The notes under the pieces: generated by a model
What the model was told of the DNA's origin: nothing
Database searches by the model: none
Seen by the model: only the letters and a program-made list of their open reading frames with translations
Translations under genes and position numbers: made by a program
Assembly (NCBI RefSeq): GCF_016862975.1
Contig: NZ_BONZ01000039.1
Location: 62,001 to 126,000, forward strand
DNA from: Rugosimonospora africana
Lineage (GTDB): Bacteria > Actinomycetota > Actinomycetes > Mycobacteriales > Micromonosporaceae
Length of the DNA: 64,000 nucleotides
Direction of reading: 5' to 3'
Shown here: positions 8,631 through 18,428 of the stretch, in pieces
How positions within the stretch are numbered: position 1 is the first letter of the stretch
Layout of the letters: each line of letters opens with the position of its first letter

Positions 8631-10778
8631 TCAAGGGTGTCGCAGGTTCGGCGTCTCGGCGGCGGCGGTGGCCGGGGTTTGGTCGACGATGGCCGATAGC
8701 CGTTCGCTGAGCGGTACGTTCTCTGGTGCGCACTCCACAGGGTGGCGGCCGCGCCCGAACGCGTCGATGTGTCCCCACCGTCCTGGGATGTCGAGGAGCT
8801 CGATCTGGCCGATGGTTTCGGGGAGGAACGGGTCGACGACGAGGTGATCGCCCGAGGGTTCGAGGCCGAGCATGGTGCGCATGAATAGCAGCGGTGCCCC
8901 GGCCGACCAGGCTTGGGGGATGCAGGCTGTGGGGTATTCGACGGGGAATTTGGTCAGGTTGCGGTCGTAGCCGGCGAATGCTTCGGGTAACCGGCCGCCG
9001 AAGAAGCTGGCTGCCTCGAACATGCCTTCTGCGAGGACGGCGGCTTCGTGGCGGAAGCCGTAACGGCGCATTCCCCAGGCGATGATGGAGTTGTCGAACG
9101 GCCAGACCGTGCCGACGTGGTAGCCGATGGGGTTGTAGCGCTCGTCGCGCAGGGACAGGGTCCGCACCCCCCAGCCGGAGTAGAGCTGTGGATCCATCAG
9201 ATGGCGCACCACCTCGCCGGCCCGGCAGTCGTCGACGATGCCGCTCCACAGTAGGTGTCCGATGTTGGAGGACAGTGCGTCGACTTTGGTGCCGTCAGCG
9301 TCGAGGGCCAGCGCGTAGTAGCCCTCGCTCTCGATCCAGAAGTCGCGGTTGAACCGCTCCTTCAGCTCGCCGGCTTGCCGCTCCAGCAGGTCAGCGTAGA
9401 GGGCATCGTTCCAGAACAGGCGGGCCAGCCGTGCGCCGCGCATCTTCGCGTCGTAGGCGTAGCCCTGTAGCTCACAGGTGGCCCTGGGGAAGCCGGGCAG
9501 GTGGCCGTCGCGGTAGGAGATGGAGTCCCAGGAGTCTTTCCAGCACTGGTTTTCCAGGCCGCTGCTCTCGTTGCGGCGGCGGTAGGCGAGGTAGCCCAGG
9601 CCCATCAGGTCGGCGTACTGGTCGATCCAGTTCAAGGCGGCACGAGCCTCGAACTCGAAGTCGCGGACGAGCTGGGCGTCGCCGGTCCACCGCTCGTACT
9701 CGTCGAGCAGCACGACGAACAGTGGGGTCGCGTCGGCAGAGCCATAGTATGGCGACTGTGGCCGCTCCTCGAAGGCCGCCATCTCACCCATCCTCAGCTC
9801 GTGGATGATCCGGCCGGGGTCCTCCTCGCGGAAATCGTCGGTCCGGGTGCCCTGGCGCAGGCCCAGCTCGTGCAGGGTCGACACGGCCAGCTGCGGCAGG
9901 AACGGCAGTGCCTGCAGGCTGGTGAATATGCTGTCGCGACCGAAGATGGCCATGAACCAGGGCAGCCCCGCGGCGGGAAGGCTGCCCCCATCCAACGCGG
10001 CCGAGGGGAACCGCAGCGCGGCCAGGTCGATCAGGCTACGGCGGTAGGTCGTGGTCAACGGCGCGTACTCGCACCGCACGTGGGGCGCCTCGTGAAACCA
10101 GCTGTCCAGGCTCTCGTAGGACTCGGGTCCACTGCCACCACCGTAGATGTCGGGCAAGGTGGCCAGCGAGACCTTCCCCTCTGACAGGACCACCAGCGGC
10201 TCCACTCGTAGCTCCGTGGACCAGTCTTGCCGGGGTTCCAGGCGGACGGTGAACGTCAGCCCGTGCTCATCGAGTTCAGCGGGCATGCTCGCGGAGATTG
10301 CCGTCTCCCGACGGAAAGCCTCGCGGCGGTACCCGAACACCAGCGTGTCTTCCGCCACACACTGATAGTGCGAGCCCTTCTTCGGCAAGAGATCCTTGAT
10401 CTCGAACGAGTCGGCGAAGTCTGCCGCGGCGTCCACCCGGATGCTCAGGTCGACGGACCTCGCTCCGTGATTGAAGATAGTGATCTTTTCCCGGAACCCG
10501 TTGGCGACCGCGCGCTGCCTGATCACCGACAGCTTCGCGTCGACGTATACCGTTCCGGTACCCGGAACCAGGAAGAAGCGGGTCTCGAAGTAGCGCAGGT
10601 CGTCGGTGGACAGTGCGGTGAGCCGCTCACCGTTGATGCTCAGAATCCACTTGGACAGAAACCGGGTGTCGATCGCGAAAAGCCCCACCGGATGCGGCCC
10701 GGCCGCGTCGATGTCACCACCGGTGTCACTGACAACGAATGTCGTGCCATTCAACACGTTGACCAGAGGAGGCTTCAT
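8631..10778 (-). CDS. Glycogen-debranching-like protein (amylo-alpha-1,6-glucosidase type)
   Basis: A 715-residue protein. The N-terminal ~230 residues match the debranching-enzyme N-terminal beta domain (FVVSDTGGDI, then HPVGLFAIDTRFLSKW). An alpha/alpha-barrel follows, with LPWFMAIFGRDSIFTSLQAL, LENQCWKDSWDSISY, GYYALALD and IGYHVGTVWPFDNSII. The length and domains fit the cytosolic amylo-alpha-1,6-glucosidase group of actinobacteria. No signal peptide is seen. Its ATG overlaps the stop of the SCP2 gene by 4 bp (ATGA), so the two are translationally coupled. The exact substrate (glycogen, trehalose-derived glucan or other) is not shown. Confidence 0.88.
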   Translation of the reverse strand: MKPPLVNVLNGTTFVVSDTGGDIDAAGPHPVGLFAIDTRFLSKWILSINGERLTALSTDDLRYFETRFFLVPGTGTVYVDAKLSVIRQRAVANGFREKITIFNHGARSVDLSIRVDAAADFADSFEIKDLLPKKGSHYQCVAEDTLVFGYRREAFRRETAISASMPAELDEHGLTFTVRLEPRQDWSTELRVEPLVVLSEGKVSLATLPDIYGGGSGPESYESLDSWFHEAPHVRCEYAPLTTTYRRSLIDLAALRFPSAALDGGSLPAAGLPWFMAIFGRDSIFTSLQALPFLPQLAVSTLHELGLRQGTRTDDFREEDPGRIIHELRMGEMAAFEERPQSPYYGSADATPLFVVLLDEYERWTGDAQLVRDFEFEARAALNWIDQYADLMGLGYLAYRRRNESSGLENQCWKDSWDSISYRDGHLPGFPRATCELQGYAYDAKMRGARLARLFWNDALYADLLERQAGELKERFNRDFWIESEGYYALALDADGTKVDALSSNIGHLLWSGIVDDCRAGEVVRHLMDPQLYSGWGVRTLSLRDERYNPIGYHVGTVWPFDNSIIAWGMRRYGFRHEAAVLAEGMFEAASFFGGRLPEAFAGYDRNLTKFPVEYPTACIPQAWSAGAPLLFMRTMLGLEPSGDHLVVDPFLPETIGQIELLDIPGRWGHIDAFGRGRHPVECAPENVPLSERLSAIVDQTPATAAAETPNLRHP

Positions 10779-11152
10779 GGCTGCCGTCGACCTGCCGCCG
10801 CCACGAGTCTGCGGTGCGCGGTCCCGGGCCGGGCGGGGAACAGCCGCACGAGCTGGATCAGCAGACGGGAGTCGCCGCGCACGGTGACCTGGCCGCGGGC
10901 GATCGCCGCGGTCGCGTTCATCTCACCGCTCGCGATCTGGTCGAAGCTCGCGTGGTCGGCGCGCAGCACCGCGTCCACAGAGGTGTTCTCGCGCGAGGCG
11001 GAGATATCTCCCGCGTTGATCGTGATGAACCAGCTCTCGACGACGGAGTCGCGGGTCAGGTCGATTCGCACGGTACCGGTGGCCTTCTCCAGTAGCCTGT
11101 CGTGACCCAACCGGTTGATCTCGTCGAAGAATTCCCTACCCGGGCTCGTCAT
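10775..11152 (-). CDS. SCP2 sterol-binding-domain protein
   Basis: A 125-residue SCP2 fold: an N-terminal helix (REFFDEINRLGHDRLLEKAT), the strand GTVRIDL, a SWFITINAGDIS strand, a DAVLRADHASFDQIASGEM segment, then ARGQVTVRGD and the helix LLIQLVRLFP. Family members bind lipids in a hydrophobic tunnel. GGAG lies 4 bases before the ATG. It is the first gene of a two-gene unit with the debranching-like protein, coupled by an ATGA overlap. Confidence 0.85.
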   Translation of the reverse strand: MTSPGREFFDEINRLGHDRLLEKATGTVRIDLTRDSVVESWFITINAGDISASRENTSVDAVLRADHASFDQIASGEMNATAAIARGQVTVRGDSRLLIQLVRLFPARPGTAHRRLVAAAGRRQP

Positions 11153-11246
11153 GATGCTCCATCGTCACGTGCGGTACGGTCAGCCGAGACCGGCGACGGC
11201 GTGCTCATGTCAGCTGTCCCTTCTCCTGCGATCGCCGGGCCGCCGA

Positions 11247-11726
11247 TCACGACACGGCCGGATGCCGCTTGCTTTCGAGCTGCTCCAGGGCGGTCAGGAT
11301 GCCGTCCGCCCCGGGGTTGACGTCGCCGGCGGACAGGTAGTTCCAGGCCACCACACTCTCGTGGTCGAGCACGAACAGCGCCCGCATAGCGGTACCCGCG
11401 TCCACGTCGTAGACCCCGTACTCGCGGCAGACCTGCCCCTTCGGCTCGAAATCGGACAGCAACGGGTAGCGGATGCCCCGACTGTCGGCGAACGCCCGGT
11501 GGCACCACACGCCATCGACCGATATCCCCAGCACGGTCGCTCCGAACCGGGAAAATTCCGGCTCGACCGCCTGGTACAGCGCCATCTGCTCCGAGCAGGT
11601 CGGGCTGAAGTCGGCCGGATAGAAGGCCAGCACCACCGGGGCGCCCCGCAACGCGGTCAGGTCCACGGACCCGTCCGGGCCGCACGGCAGACGGAATGCG
11701 GGCGGGGCCTGGCCCGGCGCTGGCAT
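11247..11726 (-). CDS. Peroxiredoxin (AhpC/TSA type)
   Basis: From the ATG at 11726-11724 it reads MPAPGQAPPAFRLP, then VVLAFYPADFSPTCSEQMAL with the peroxidatic cysteine, VLGISVDGVWCHRAFAD, and GVYDVDAGTAMRALFVLD. The 159 residues fit a stand-alone peroxiredoxin that reduces hydrogen or organic peroxides. A longer reading to 12065 is open but has no family match and no ribosome site, so I use the shorter start. The frame ends at 11247, 95 bp before the SCP2 gene. Confidence 0.88.
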   Translation of the reverse strand: MPAPGQAPPAFRLPCGPDGSVDLTALRGAPVVLAFYPADFSPTCSEQMALYQAVEPEFSRFGATVLGISVDGVWCHRAFADSRGIRYPLLSDFEPKGQVCREYGVYDVDAGTAMRALFVLDHESVVAWNYLSAGDVNPGADGILTALEQLESKRHPAVS

Positions 11727-12131
11727 CTCCGCCTGCTCCGACGTGCCGATCCCGGTCACGGTGCGGTCCGGCACCTTGACCGGCACCGGCATGCTGGTAC
11801 GGGCGCGCTGCTCGGCCTCAGGCCGGTCCGGGCGTTCGATCACCCCCGCATCGTCCCGTCGGCCAGGATGAGGGGTCATCACCCCGCCGGAATGACATCC
11901 CGCCCGGGCAGCACCGCCATCGTCCACGACACCTGTGCGGCACCAAGGGACCACAACCGACGATCTCAACCGTCGGCAGCACCGTTTGACAGCGCCCGGC
12001 GTCGAGATTGTCGGGGAGCCATGGACGATCACCCCGTAGGAGACACTCGGCCCGTTCACCTGCATGATCGGGTTAAGGGCTTCGTCCTTACCGGCCTACC
12101 CCACTCGCGAGCCTGCCCGTAGCGTTTCAGC
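11727..12131. other. Intergenic stretch, no gene seen
   Basis: About 400 bp between the divergent peroxiredoxin and DUF2510 genes. The peroxiredoxin frame stays open to 12065 on the minus strand, but the residues are low in information. No RNA gene or clear repeat was seen. Confidence 0.4.
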
Positions 12132-13286
12132 GTGGCAGCCGAGACGCCCAAGATGCCGGGACCGCAATGGTTCGCCGATCCCCAGAATCCCGCGCAATGG
12201 CGCTGGTGGGACGGCACACAATGGACCGACCACTACGCGCCCCGCGAGACCCCGCCCGGCACCCAAGCCCGCGCACACGTGCCCCGCATCCACGAGACGC
12301 CGACGCCGACCGTGGTCCTCGTCGTGTTTCGCCAGCTCGGCCAGAGCGACGCCCTCGCCCGCTTCAGCCGTGAACATGCCTACGCCTACACCTGGAGCCT
12401 CAATGATCCGCCTCAGATCGGCCAATGGATCATCGTGCCGACCTACGACGGCCACAAGCACGCGATCATCGGCGCGATAGGCGCTCCTGCCGACGCCCAG
12501 GGTCACACGCTGAAAGCCGTGGCGTCGCTGGTGTCGCAAGCCGAACTAGACAAGGTGGCCGCTGAGAAGGGAGAGCCACTGGATGCCTATGAATGGGTCA
12601 ACGTCACAAGCGTAGGTGACTGCCAAGAGGTGCTAGACAGAAAACTGCCCTACGCCGTACAGGTCGAGCTCTTCCCGTGGGAGCGTGGCAACTCCGTCAC
12701 GGCACGAGTGGACGGGCAGCGCGTAGGCGAGCTACCTGCCAGCGTGGCCACTCGGCTTCATCCGGTCCTACACGCGCGACGCAAGGCAGGGATGCCGCCC
12801 GTCATGGTGCGGGGCGAAGCGCGGCGGGGCGATTACGTCCCCGTCTACCTGGCTGTGAACATCCCGCACCGCGACAAGTTCGCGGGTTGGATCGCTTCCG
12901 TCACACCGGAAGGGTTCACGCGTCCGAGACCGAAAGAGGAAGACGTCAACCTTCACGCTCTCAACAAGTACGACGAAGAATTAGCGGCACTGTTCGAGAA
13001 GTACGGCGCGAGGACCCGCGGCATCGAGGCTCGGATCGAGTGGACGACCACCCCGAGCGGGAAGTACGCCGGGCAACCAATGGGCATCGTCTCTCTCGAC
13101 GGAATTACATTCGCAGAGCTGCACGCGTCACACCCCGACAAGTGGCAGGCGATCTACGACGACCACCAGACGGAAACGCCGGGCCGGTTGCTGGTGAAGT
13201 TCTGGGAGCACGAAGGCAGACACGGTGCGTTCGCCGTTTACAAGCCGCCCCAACCATCGGAGAACCAACGATCAGCCGCGGGCTAA
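12132..13286 (+). CDS. DUF2510-domain protein of unknown function
   Basis: A 384-residue protein. Residues 10-35 are a DUF2510 motif (PQWFADPQNPAQWRWWDGTQ), a short domain common at the N-termini of actinobacterial proteins. The rest has no family I recognise. It contains GQWIIVPTYDGHKHAIIG and a stretch with YAVQVELFPWERGNSVTARV followed by GQRVGELPASVATRL, which could be a small beta-fold of the HIRAN kind. That is a guess. A GTG at 12132 fits the frame; no good ribosome site precedes it. It ends 95 bp before the broken integrase. Confidence 0.7.
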   Translation: MAAETPKMPGPQWFADPQNPAQWRWWDGTQWTDHYAPRETPPGTQARAHVPRIHETPTPTVVLVVFRQLGQSDALARFSREHAYAYTWSLNDPPQIGQWIIVPTYDGHKHAIIGAIGAPADAQGHTLKAVASLVSQAELDKVAAEKGEPLDAYEWVNVTSVGDCQEVLDRKLPYAVQVELFPWERGNSVTARVDGQRVGELPASVATRLHPVLHARRKAGMPPVMVRGEARRGDYVPVYLAVNIPHRDKFAGWIASVTPEGFTRPRPKEEDVNLHALNKYDEELAALFEKYGARTRGIEARIEWTTTPSGKYAGQPMGIVSLDGITFAELHASHPDKWQAIYDDHQTETPGRLLVKFWEHEGRHGAFAVYKPPQPSENQRSAAG

Positions 13287-13347
13287 CTCACCTCCGTACT
13301 GTTGCAACGCAGGCTGCGGCGCAAACAGCTACTCACCTGGTACTGAC

Positions 13348-13374
13348 GGGGTCACACGCGCCGACAGTTTTCGG
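13348..13374. repeat. Module end motif, copy 1
   Basis: The bases GGGGTCACACGCGCCGACAG, then TTTTCGG, lie 7 bp beyond the integrase stop. Copy 3 has almost the same sequence at 34586-34611 (GGGGTCTCACAGCCGACAG, then TTTTCGG). Weaker versions follow copies 2 and 4. This is a candidate terminal sequence of the module. Confidence 0.55.
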
Positions 13375-13380
13375 TCGCCG

Positions 13381-14405
13381 TCACGACCCGCTGAAGCGGT
13401 CTGCGGCGGCGAGCGGGTGTGGTTGGCCGGTCATCGCGGCAAGCGCTGCCACGACGGCGTGCAGGTCGGCCTTGATGTACGTGGTGGTGGCTGGGCCGGT
13501 GGAGTCGGTGTGGCCGGCGTAGGCGCGGGCAATGCCGTAGCCGAAATGCCGCTCAACCCACGTCAGCGTCGTATGACGCAGCCAATGGGTGGAGACGCCC
13601 TGGGCGGCCACCCACGGCACCTGCCCACCGACGCGTTTCCAGAGATGGTCGTAGCGGCGACTCGTGATCGGCTGCCCGTTGCGGTAGCGCAGCAGCCGAT
13701 CGGTGGGCAAGACCGCGCCTCGGGTGCGGGCGTGTTCGTCGAGGTGGGCGGCGAGGTCGAGGGTGATCGGCTGCCAGCGCAGCGTGGCCCCTTTTCCGTC
13801 AGCCGCACGAGTCCGCGGGTGGGGTCGAGATCGGCCAGCCTCAGCCCGAGTGCGCCGCCGCGCCGGCACGCGGTCTCGGTGTGCAGGCGCAGCAGGAGCG
13901 CGTCGAGGACCACATCATTGCCGCTGGTTCGGGCGGCCAGGTTGATCTCGGCAAGCTCGTCCGGAGCCAGAGCACGGCGGGTGCTCGGAAGTCGGCGGGG
14001 CTTGACGACCCGGTTGGCGGGGCTGGCGGCGGCATCAATGAGCCCATCGGCGATCGCCCGGTTGTAGCGGGCGCGCGCGGCGGCGACGACATGCTCGCCG
14101 GCGTGACGGCCGCTACGGCTGTTGCTGCGCGACCGGGTAGTCGCGGCGATCTGCCGCTGCATGGCCTCGATGTCGCTGGCCGCGATGGCGTCCAAAGTCC
14201 GCTCGCCCCATGCCGCGGCCATCCGGTTCCAGTAGGTGCCATACGTCCGGCGAGCACCGGACCCCGCCGCCGCAATAACGCGAGGTAGATACTCAGCCAG
14301 CGTCGGCGGTCATGAACCCGGTCCGGCCTGCAGATCAGCGAGACTGACACCGAGGTGCGCCAGCAGCTGCCGGGCCGTGGCGACCCGATCGGGATCAGCC
14401 GGCAT
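13381..14405 (-). pseudogene. Tyrosine recombinase, module copy 1, broken
   Basis: Homologous over its full length to the intact copy at 55615-56640. The start MPADPDRVATARQLLAHLGV is at 14405. An in-frame TGA follows the residues AGPGS where other copies read PTL. A frameshift near 13790 (LTEKG) shifts the catalytic half to another frame. That half keeps the R, HxxR (HWLRH), H (GHTD) and Y (TTTYIKAD) residues and ends at 13381. With one nonsense codon and one frameshift, it is not functional. It overlaps the AbrB-like fragment by 11 bp, as in the other copies. Confidence 0.85.
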
Positions 14406-14640
14406 GACGGCTTCCGACGATCTCAGCGTGTAGGTCTGCCAGCAGCCGTGTGACGGTACTGGCCAGGTGGATCACCAGCAGGTCGTGGGCGACCAGGGCG
14501 ACCAGCAGCAGCGGCCGACCGGTGGCTATGGCGCACATCTGCCGCGCGTAGTCCCGGCTCTCACTCCACACCTCGCCGAAGGCGTTGACCCGCCCGGCCA
14601 GCACATGCACGTGCTGGGCCGCCGTGGCGCACCGCCACCC
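14395..14640 (-). pseudogene. AbrB-like protein, module copy 1, 5' truncated
   Basis: The C-terminal half of the AbrB-like partner protein remains (DYARQMCAIATGRPLLLVAL, then VAHDLLVIHLASTVTRLLAD). The N-terminal half present in copies 2 and 4 (RPDxSGRVxERGLLRALGWS) is missing and replaced by unrelated residues. The response regulator gene ends immediately beyond it at 14651. The stop at 14395 overlaps the integrase start by 11 bp. Confidence 0.7.
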
Positions 14641-14650
14641 ACGGGTGCGG

Positions 14651-15301
14651 TCAGCTTCGCAGGTAGGTCAGGACGGCGAGTACCCGGCGGTGGCCGTCGG
14701 CCTCGGGGAGGTCGAGTTTGGTGAAGATGTTGCCGATGTGTTTGGCTACTGCGGCGTCGCTGATTCCGAGCGTTCGGGCGATGGACGGGTTGTTGTGGCC
14801 TTCGGCCATCTGCCCGAGCACCTGCCGTTCCCGTGTGGTCAACCGGTCGAGTGGGTTGGTCGTGCGTCGGCGGTTTAGCAACTGCCGTACCACGTCGGGG
14901 TCGATGACGGTCTCGCCAGCCGCGACCCGCGACACCGCGTCGGAGAAGTCGGCGATCTCGCCGATGCGGTCCTTGAGTAAGTAGCCAACTCCGGCCCGAC
15001 CGGACGGGCCGAGCAGTTCAGCGGCGTACGCGGTGGCCGCGTACTGCGACAGCACGAGGACCGCCGCGCTCGGGTCGCTGGCGCGGAGTGTCACCGCCGC
15101 GCGCAGCCCTTCGTCGCTGAAACTGGGCGGCATGCGGACATCGGTGATGACCAGGTCGGGTCGGTGCTCCCGGGCGGCCGCCATCATCGAGTCACCGTCG
15201 CCGACCGCCGCCACCACGGTGTGGCCCAGTCCTTCGAGCAGGCTGACGAGGCCGGCCCGCATGAGCGTGGCGTCTTCGGCAAGCACTATTCGTAGCGACA
15301 C
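14651..15301 (-). CDS. NarL/FixJ-type response regulator
   Basis: A 216-residue response regulator. The receiver domain has the acidic pair (LAEDATLMRAGL), the phosphoacceptor D in DLVITDVRMPP near residue 54, and the K in GYLLKDRIGEI. The C-terminal LuxR helix-turn-helix runs from LTTRERQVLGQMAEGHNN to HIGNIFTKLDLPE. The start is GTG at 15301, inside the last codons of the sensor kinase gene (16-bp overlap), so the two are coupled. Its targets are unknown; the neighbouring membrane protein is on the same strand upstream. Confidence 0.95.
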   Translation of the reverse strand: MSLRIVLAEDATLMRAGLVSLLEGLGHTVVAAVGDGDSMMAAAREHRPDLVITDVRMPPSFSDEGLRAAVTLRASDPSAAVLVLSQYAATAYAAELLGPSGRAGVGYLLKDRIGEIADFSDAVSRVAAGETVIDPDVVRQLLNRRRTTNPLDRLTTRERQVLGQMAEGHNNPSIARTLGISDAAVAKHIGNIFTKLDLPEADGHRRVLAVLTYLRS

Positions 15302-16530
15302 GGCAGGTCGATCCGCACTGTGGTGGGTCCTCCTTGTGGGCTGCTGATCTCCAGGGTGCCAGCCACGACAGCCACTCGGTCGGCCAGCCCCCGCATGCCC
15401 GTGCCCAGTGACGGTTCGGCGCCGCCCCTACCGTCATCGACGATTGTCAGCGCCAGCCGGTGCTCAGCGAGTCTGCCACTGATCTGGATGCGAGTGGCTG
15501 CAGCGTGTCGTACCGCGTTGGTCAGGGCCTCCGAGACCACGAAGTAGGCGGTGGACTCGATCTCGGGCGGCAGCCGGCCGGGCAAGACGAGGTCGACCTC
15601 GACCGGAATCGGACACCGTTCGGCGAGTTCGCGTACCGCCTCGGTCAGCCCGAGATCGGTGAGGATCTGAGGATGTATGCCGCGGATCTGGTCCCGGAGG
15701 GTCGTCAGTGCCAGCCGGGCCTGCTCGTGGGCCTCGCCGACGAGTTCACCGGCGCGTCCGCCTGCGTCGGCCATATACCGCTCGGCCAGGCCCAACTTCA
15801 TCGTCAGGAGTACCAGGTGTTGCTGCGCGCCATCGTGCAGGTCTCGCTCGATCCGACGGCGTTCGGCCTCGAACGCGTTGACCAACCGGCTGCGCGACCC
15901 GGCCAGCTCCTCGACCTGACGGTTTACCTCGGTGCCGGTGGGCGCGAGCAGCCACTTGGCGAAGGCTGCCTGGGCACCGCCGAGCACGCTGATTCCGTAC
16001 AGGGTGACGACCGTCGCGGGCACCCCGACCAGACCGGCGACGGCACACGCCCGCCCGACGGTCTCGACCGTCCAGGTGCCCACCGAGAAGTGGACGTCCG
16101 CGCCCAACCCAACCAACAGCGGCAGCGCCACCAGGAGGAGGCAGATGAACAGGACGAACACCGCGGCGAGGTCGAGGAGCGCAAGCACCGACAGCAGGCA
16201 CGCGCAATAGCCGAGTTCGCGCCAGGTGGCAGCCTCGGTCACCCGCCGCCGCACCCACGCCCAGCCGCTCGGGGGCGCGGGTGCGTGCGGGTCGCGGACC
16301 GCCAGCGGCTCCATGAAGCCGAGCCGGTGGCGCTCCAGCGCCCCGATCGGTATGCCGACGAGCAGCAGCAGCGGCGGAAACAGCAGCAGCGGCAAAACGG
16401 CCAGCCAGGCGATCGAGGCGACCGCCACGCTACTGACCACATAGGCCAGGCTGCGCCACGGCCATCGCGACAGGACGAATCGGACGGGGTTGCCCGCCAT
16501 CGCCTGCCACACGCTCGTCGCCACAGTCAC
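15286..16530 (-). CDS. NarL-type sensor histidine kinase
   Basis: A 414-residue membrane kinase. The N-terminal ~200 residues hold a sensor domain with several membrane segments (WLAVLPLLLFPPLLLLVGIP, and LLDLAAVFVLFICLLLVALP). The HisKA_3 box AFEAERRRIERDLHDGAQQH carries the phosphorylated His, and the ATPase domain contains ALTNAVRHA, VDDGRGG and GTGMRGLADR. It phosphorylates the regulator at 14651, with which it overlaps by 16 bp. The signal is unknown. The start is a GTG at 16530; an internal GTG two codons on is equally possible. Confidence 0.95.
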   Translation of the reverse strand: MTVATSVWQAMAGNPVRFVLSRWPWRSLAYVVSSVAVASIAWLAVLPLLLFPPLLLLVGIPIGALERHRLGFMEPLAVRDPHAPAPPSGWAWVRRRVTEAATWRELGYCACLLSVLALLDLAAVFVLFICLLLVALPLLVGLGADVHFSVGTWTVETVGRACAVAGLVGVPATVVTLYGISVLGGAQAAFAKWLLAPTGTEVNRQVEELAGSRSRLVNAFEAERRRIERDLHDGAQQHLVLLTMKLGLAERYMADAGGRAGELVGEAHEQARLALTTLRDQIRGIHPQILTDLGLTEAVRELAERCPIPVEVDLVLPGRLPPEIESTAYFVVSEALTNAVRHAAATRIQISGRLAEHRLALTIVDDGRGGAEPSLGTGMRGLADRVAVVAGTLEISSPQGGPTTVRIDLPCRYE

Positions 16531-16551
16531 GACCCTACGACGCGAGCGGTG

Positions 16552-17421
16552 TCAGCCCGCACCGATGATGCCGAGCAGCGAGGTGGCGGGTTCCAGCGCC
16601 GAGAGTGCACTGCCCGCTGTCTCGAGTAGCAGCAGACATGCGGTCAGGGCCGTGATGACACCGAGTGTGCTGTGCATGAATCTGACGCGGGTGGCGCTCG
16701 GGTCGCCGGTGATACGCCGCTTCCAGAAATGGGCGCTCGCCAGGCCGGTTGCCACCATCAGCGTGGCGGAAATCGCCGCCGTGACCCAGTAATATCGCTC
16801 GACCTCGCCGAGCAGCACCGTCAGCGCAGGGGATCCGGCGTGCGGGCTGGCCGATTTCGTCAGCCCTTCGCGCATCTCACTCAAAACCTGTGCGAGTTTT
16901 CCCTCGGCGGCTCTACCGGGTAGCACCCCCAGCAACGGGATCAGAGGTAGGGCCGCCACCTGGATGTTCACCGATAGCACCCAGATGACGAAAACCGTCG
17001 ACACCGTTGCGGCCGTGGCGACCGCCGCGTACCAGCGCCGGCCACGCAAATATTTCTGCCACAGCCCGGTGGTGAGCAGGGCCAAGACAATCGCCAACAA
17101 CGCGCTGTTTACCACCTTGATCGCATGCCATTGGAACCAGTAGTCGACCAGCGACGTCAGGTGGGCGGGGAGCGCCCGGGATTCGCTTCGCCAATACTCG
17201 ACGAAAGCACGCCCGAGGGCGTCGTGCAGTTTCGCGTCACTGTAAGCCCCGAAGCTTGGCCTCAGGAGGACCCTGGGGGCGAGCTCGAATGCTGCCCCCA
17301 ACGCTGCGCCGGCCACCAGCAGCAACCCGATCACGGACTTCGAATGCAGTCGAACAGTTTTGCGGTCGGAATCTGGTGTTGGTTCGGCGGTACCAGTTGT
17401 CGTGATCGATCGAAATCGCAT
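16552..17421 (-). CDS. Integral membrane protein of unknown function
   Basis: From ATG 17421 this is a 289-residue protein with about five or six hydrophobic helices. Examples are VIGLLLVAGAALGAAFELAP, VVNSALLAIVLALLTTGLW, and AATVSTVFVIWVLSVNIQVA. A soluble stretch (LSEMREGLTKSASPHAG) lies between helices. I do not recognise a family. It ends 21 bp before the sensor kinase start on the same strand, so it probably heads that operon and may take part in sensing. Confidence 0.7.
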   Translation of the reverse strand: MRFRSITTTGTAEPTPDSDRKTVRLHSKSVIGLLLVAGAALGAAFELAPRVLLRPSFGAYSDAKLHDALGRAFVEYWRSESRALPAHLTSLVDYWFQWHAIKVVNSALLAIVLALLTTGLWQKYLRGRRWYAAVATAATVSTVFVIWVLSVNIQVAALPLIPLLGVLPGRAAEGKLAQVLSEMREGLTKSASPHAGSPALTVLLGEVERYYWVTAAISATLMVATGLASAHFWKRRITGDPSATRVRFMHSTLGVITALTACLLLLETAGSALSALEPATSLLGIIGAG

Positions 17422-17530
17422 GGGAAGACAGTAGAGAAGGGCCGCTCGGAGCACGATGGCACGTGAGCTACCACAACCGGGTGAGGCTGCACTACCCGTG
17501 CGGTATAGCTGGCTCTACCTCAGAGCGATC

Positions 17531-17557
17531 AGCCGGGAGCTGTCTCACCTCCCGGCT
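17531..17557. other. Perfect inverted repeat
   Basis: AGCCGGGAG (17531-17539) and its complement CTCCCGGCT (17549-17557) form a 9-bp stem with a 9-base loop. It lies between the membrane-protein start and the IS6 transposase. It may be a terminator-like stem or a regulatory site; no T-run follows. Confidence 0.4.
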
Positions 17558-17708
17558 ACCCCAGATCTGGGCGTAACAGTCTCCCGTTGCCTAGCTCCTG
17601 TCACCACCACACACGCACACCCTGCCTGCCGGGCGAGGCGGACCCACACCCCCGTGGTGCTCGGCGCCGTTGGATTGAGCGTTAGCAGGATCGAGGCAGA
17701 CTTGAGCA

Positions 17709-18428
17709 GTGAAGTCATCGACGCGTTCTGGTCCGTGGCTGCCTCCGAAGTCGGCGTTCGCCGGGTTCCGGTTCCAGCCCGAGGTGATCGTCGTCGCGGT
17801 GCGCTGGTATCTGCGCTTCACCCTCTCGTACCGCGACGTTGAGGAGTTGCTGGTCGAGCGCGGCGTGGAGGTCGACCATGTCACCGTCTATCGCTGGGTG
17901 CAGCGGTTCACGCCGTTGCTGGCCGATGCCGCCCGATTCTGCCGCCACGCACCAAGCGAAAGGTGGCACGTCGACGAGACGTGCATCAAGGTCAACGGAG
18001 TCTGGCGGTACGTGTACCGGGCGGTCGACCAGCACGGCCAGGTCATTGACGTGCTCGTCTCGGCGCGCCGTGATGGCGACGCTGCCCGGCGGTTCTTCCG
18101 CCGGGCGTTATCGACGTCGAAGGTGACACCCAGCGAGATCGTCACCGACGCCGCCGCGGTCTACCCCGGCGTCCTCGACGAGCTGATTCCGCAGGCGTGG
18201 CACCACCTCGAGCGATACGCCAACAATCCGATCGAGGCTGATCACAGCCGGCTGAAGCACCGGTTGAGACCGATGCACGGGCTACGAACGGACACGACAG
18301 CACAGGTCATCATCGCCGGACACGCCTTCATGCAGAATCTGCGCCGCGGACACTACGAACTCGCCGTCGACGTCCGGCCGGCTACGCAGGTCGCCGCTGC
18401 GTTCGCCGAACTCGCCCGGGCGATCTGA
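17709..18428 (+). CDS. IS6-family transposase
   Basis: A 239-residue IS6/IS26-type DDE transposase: [20 protein letters not shown], then [13 protein letters not shown]. The catalytic D is in [13 protein letters not shown], the second D in [11 protein letters not shown], and the E in [20 protein letters not shown]. The domain order and length match a complete protein. The element ends are not clear to me: no pair of matching terminal repeats could be set with confidence. The start GTG at 17709 is the earliest in frame. Confidence 0.88.
   Translation: MKSSTRSGPWLPPKSAFAGFRFQPEVIVVAVRWYLRFTLSYRDVEELLVERGVEVDHVTVYRWVQRFTPLLADAARFCRHAPSERWHVDETCIKVNGVWRYVYRAVDQHGQVIDVLVSARRDGDAARRFFRRALSTSKVTPSEIVTDAAAVYPGVLDELIPQAWHHLERYANNPIEADHSRLKHRLRPMHGLRTDTTAQVIIAGHAFMQNLRRGHYELAVDVRPATQVAAAFAELARAI

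Noticed and set aside
15460-16629. A 389-codon plus-strand frame over the sensor kinase
   Set aside because: Glutamine- and arginine-rich shadow; the minus strand carries all kinase motifs.
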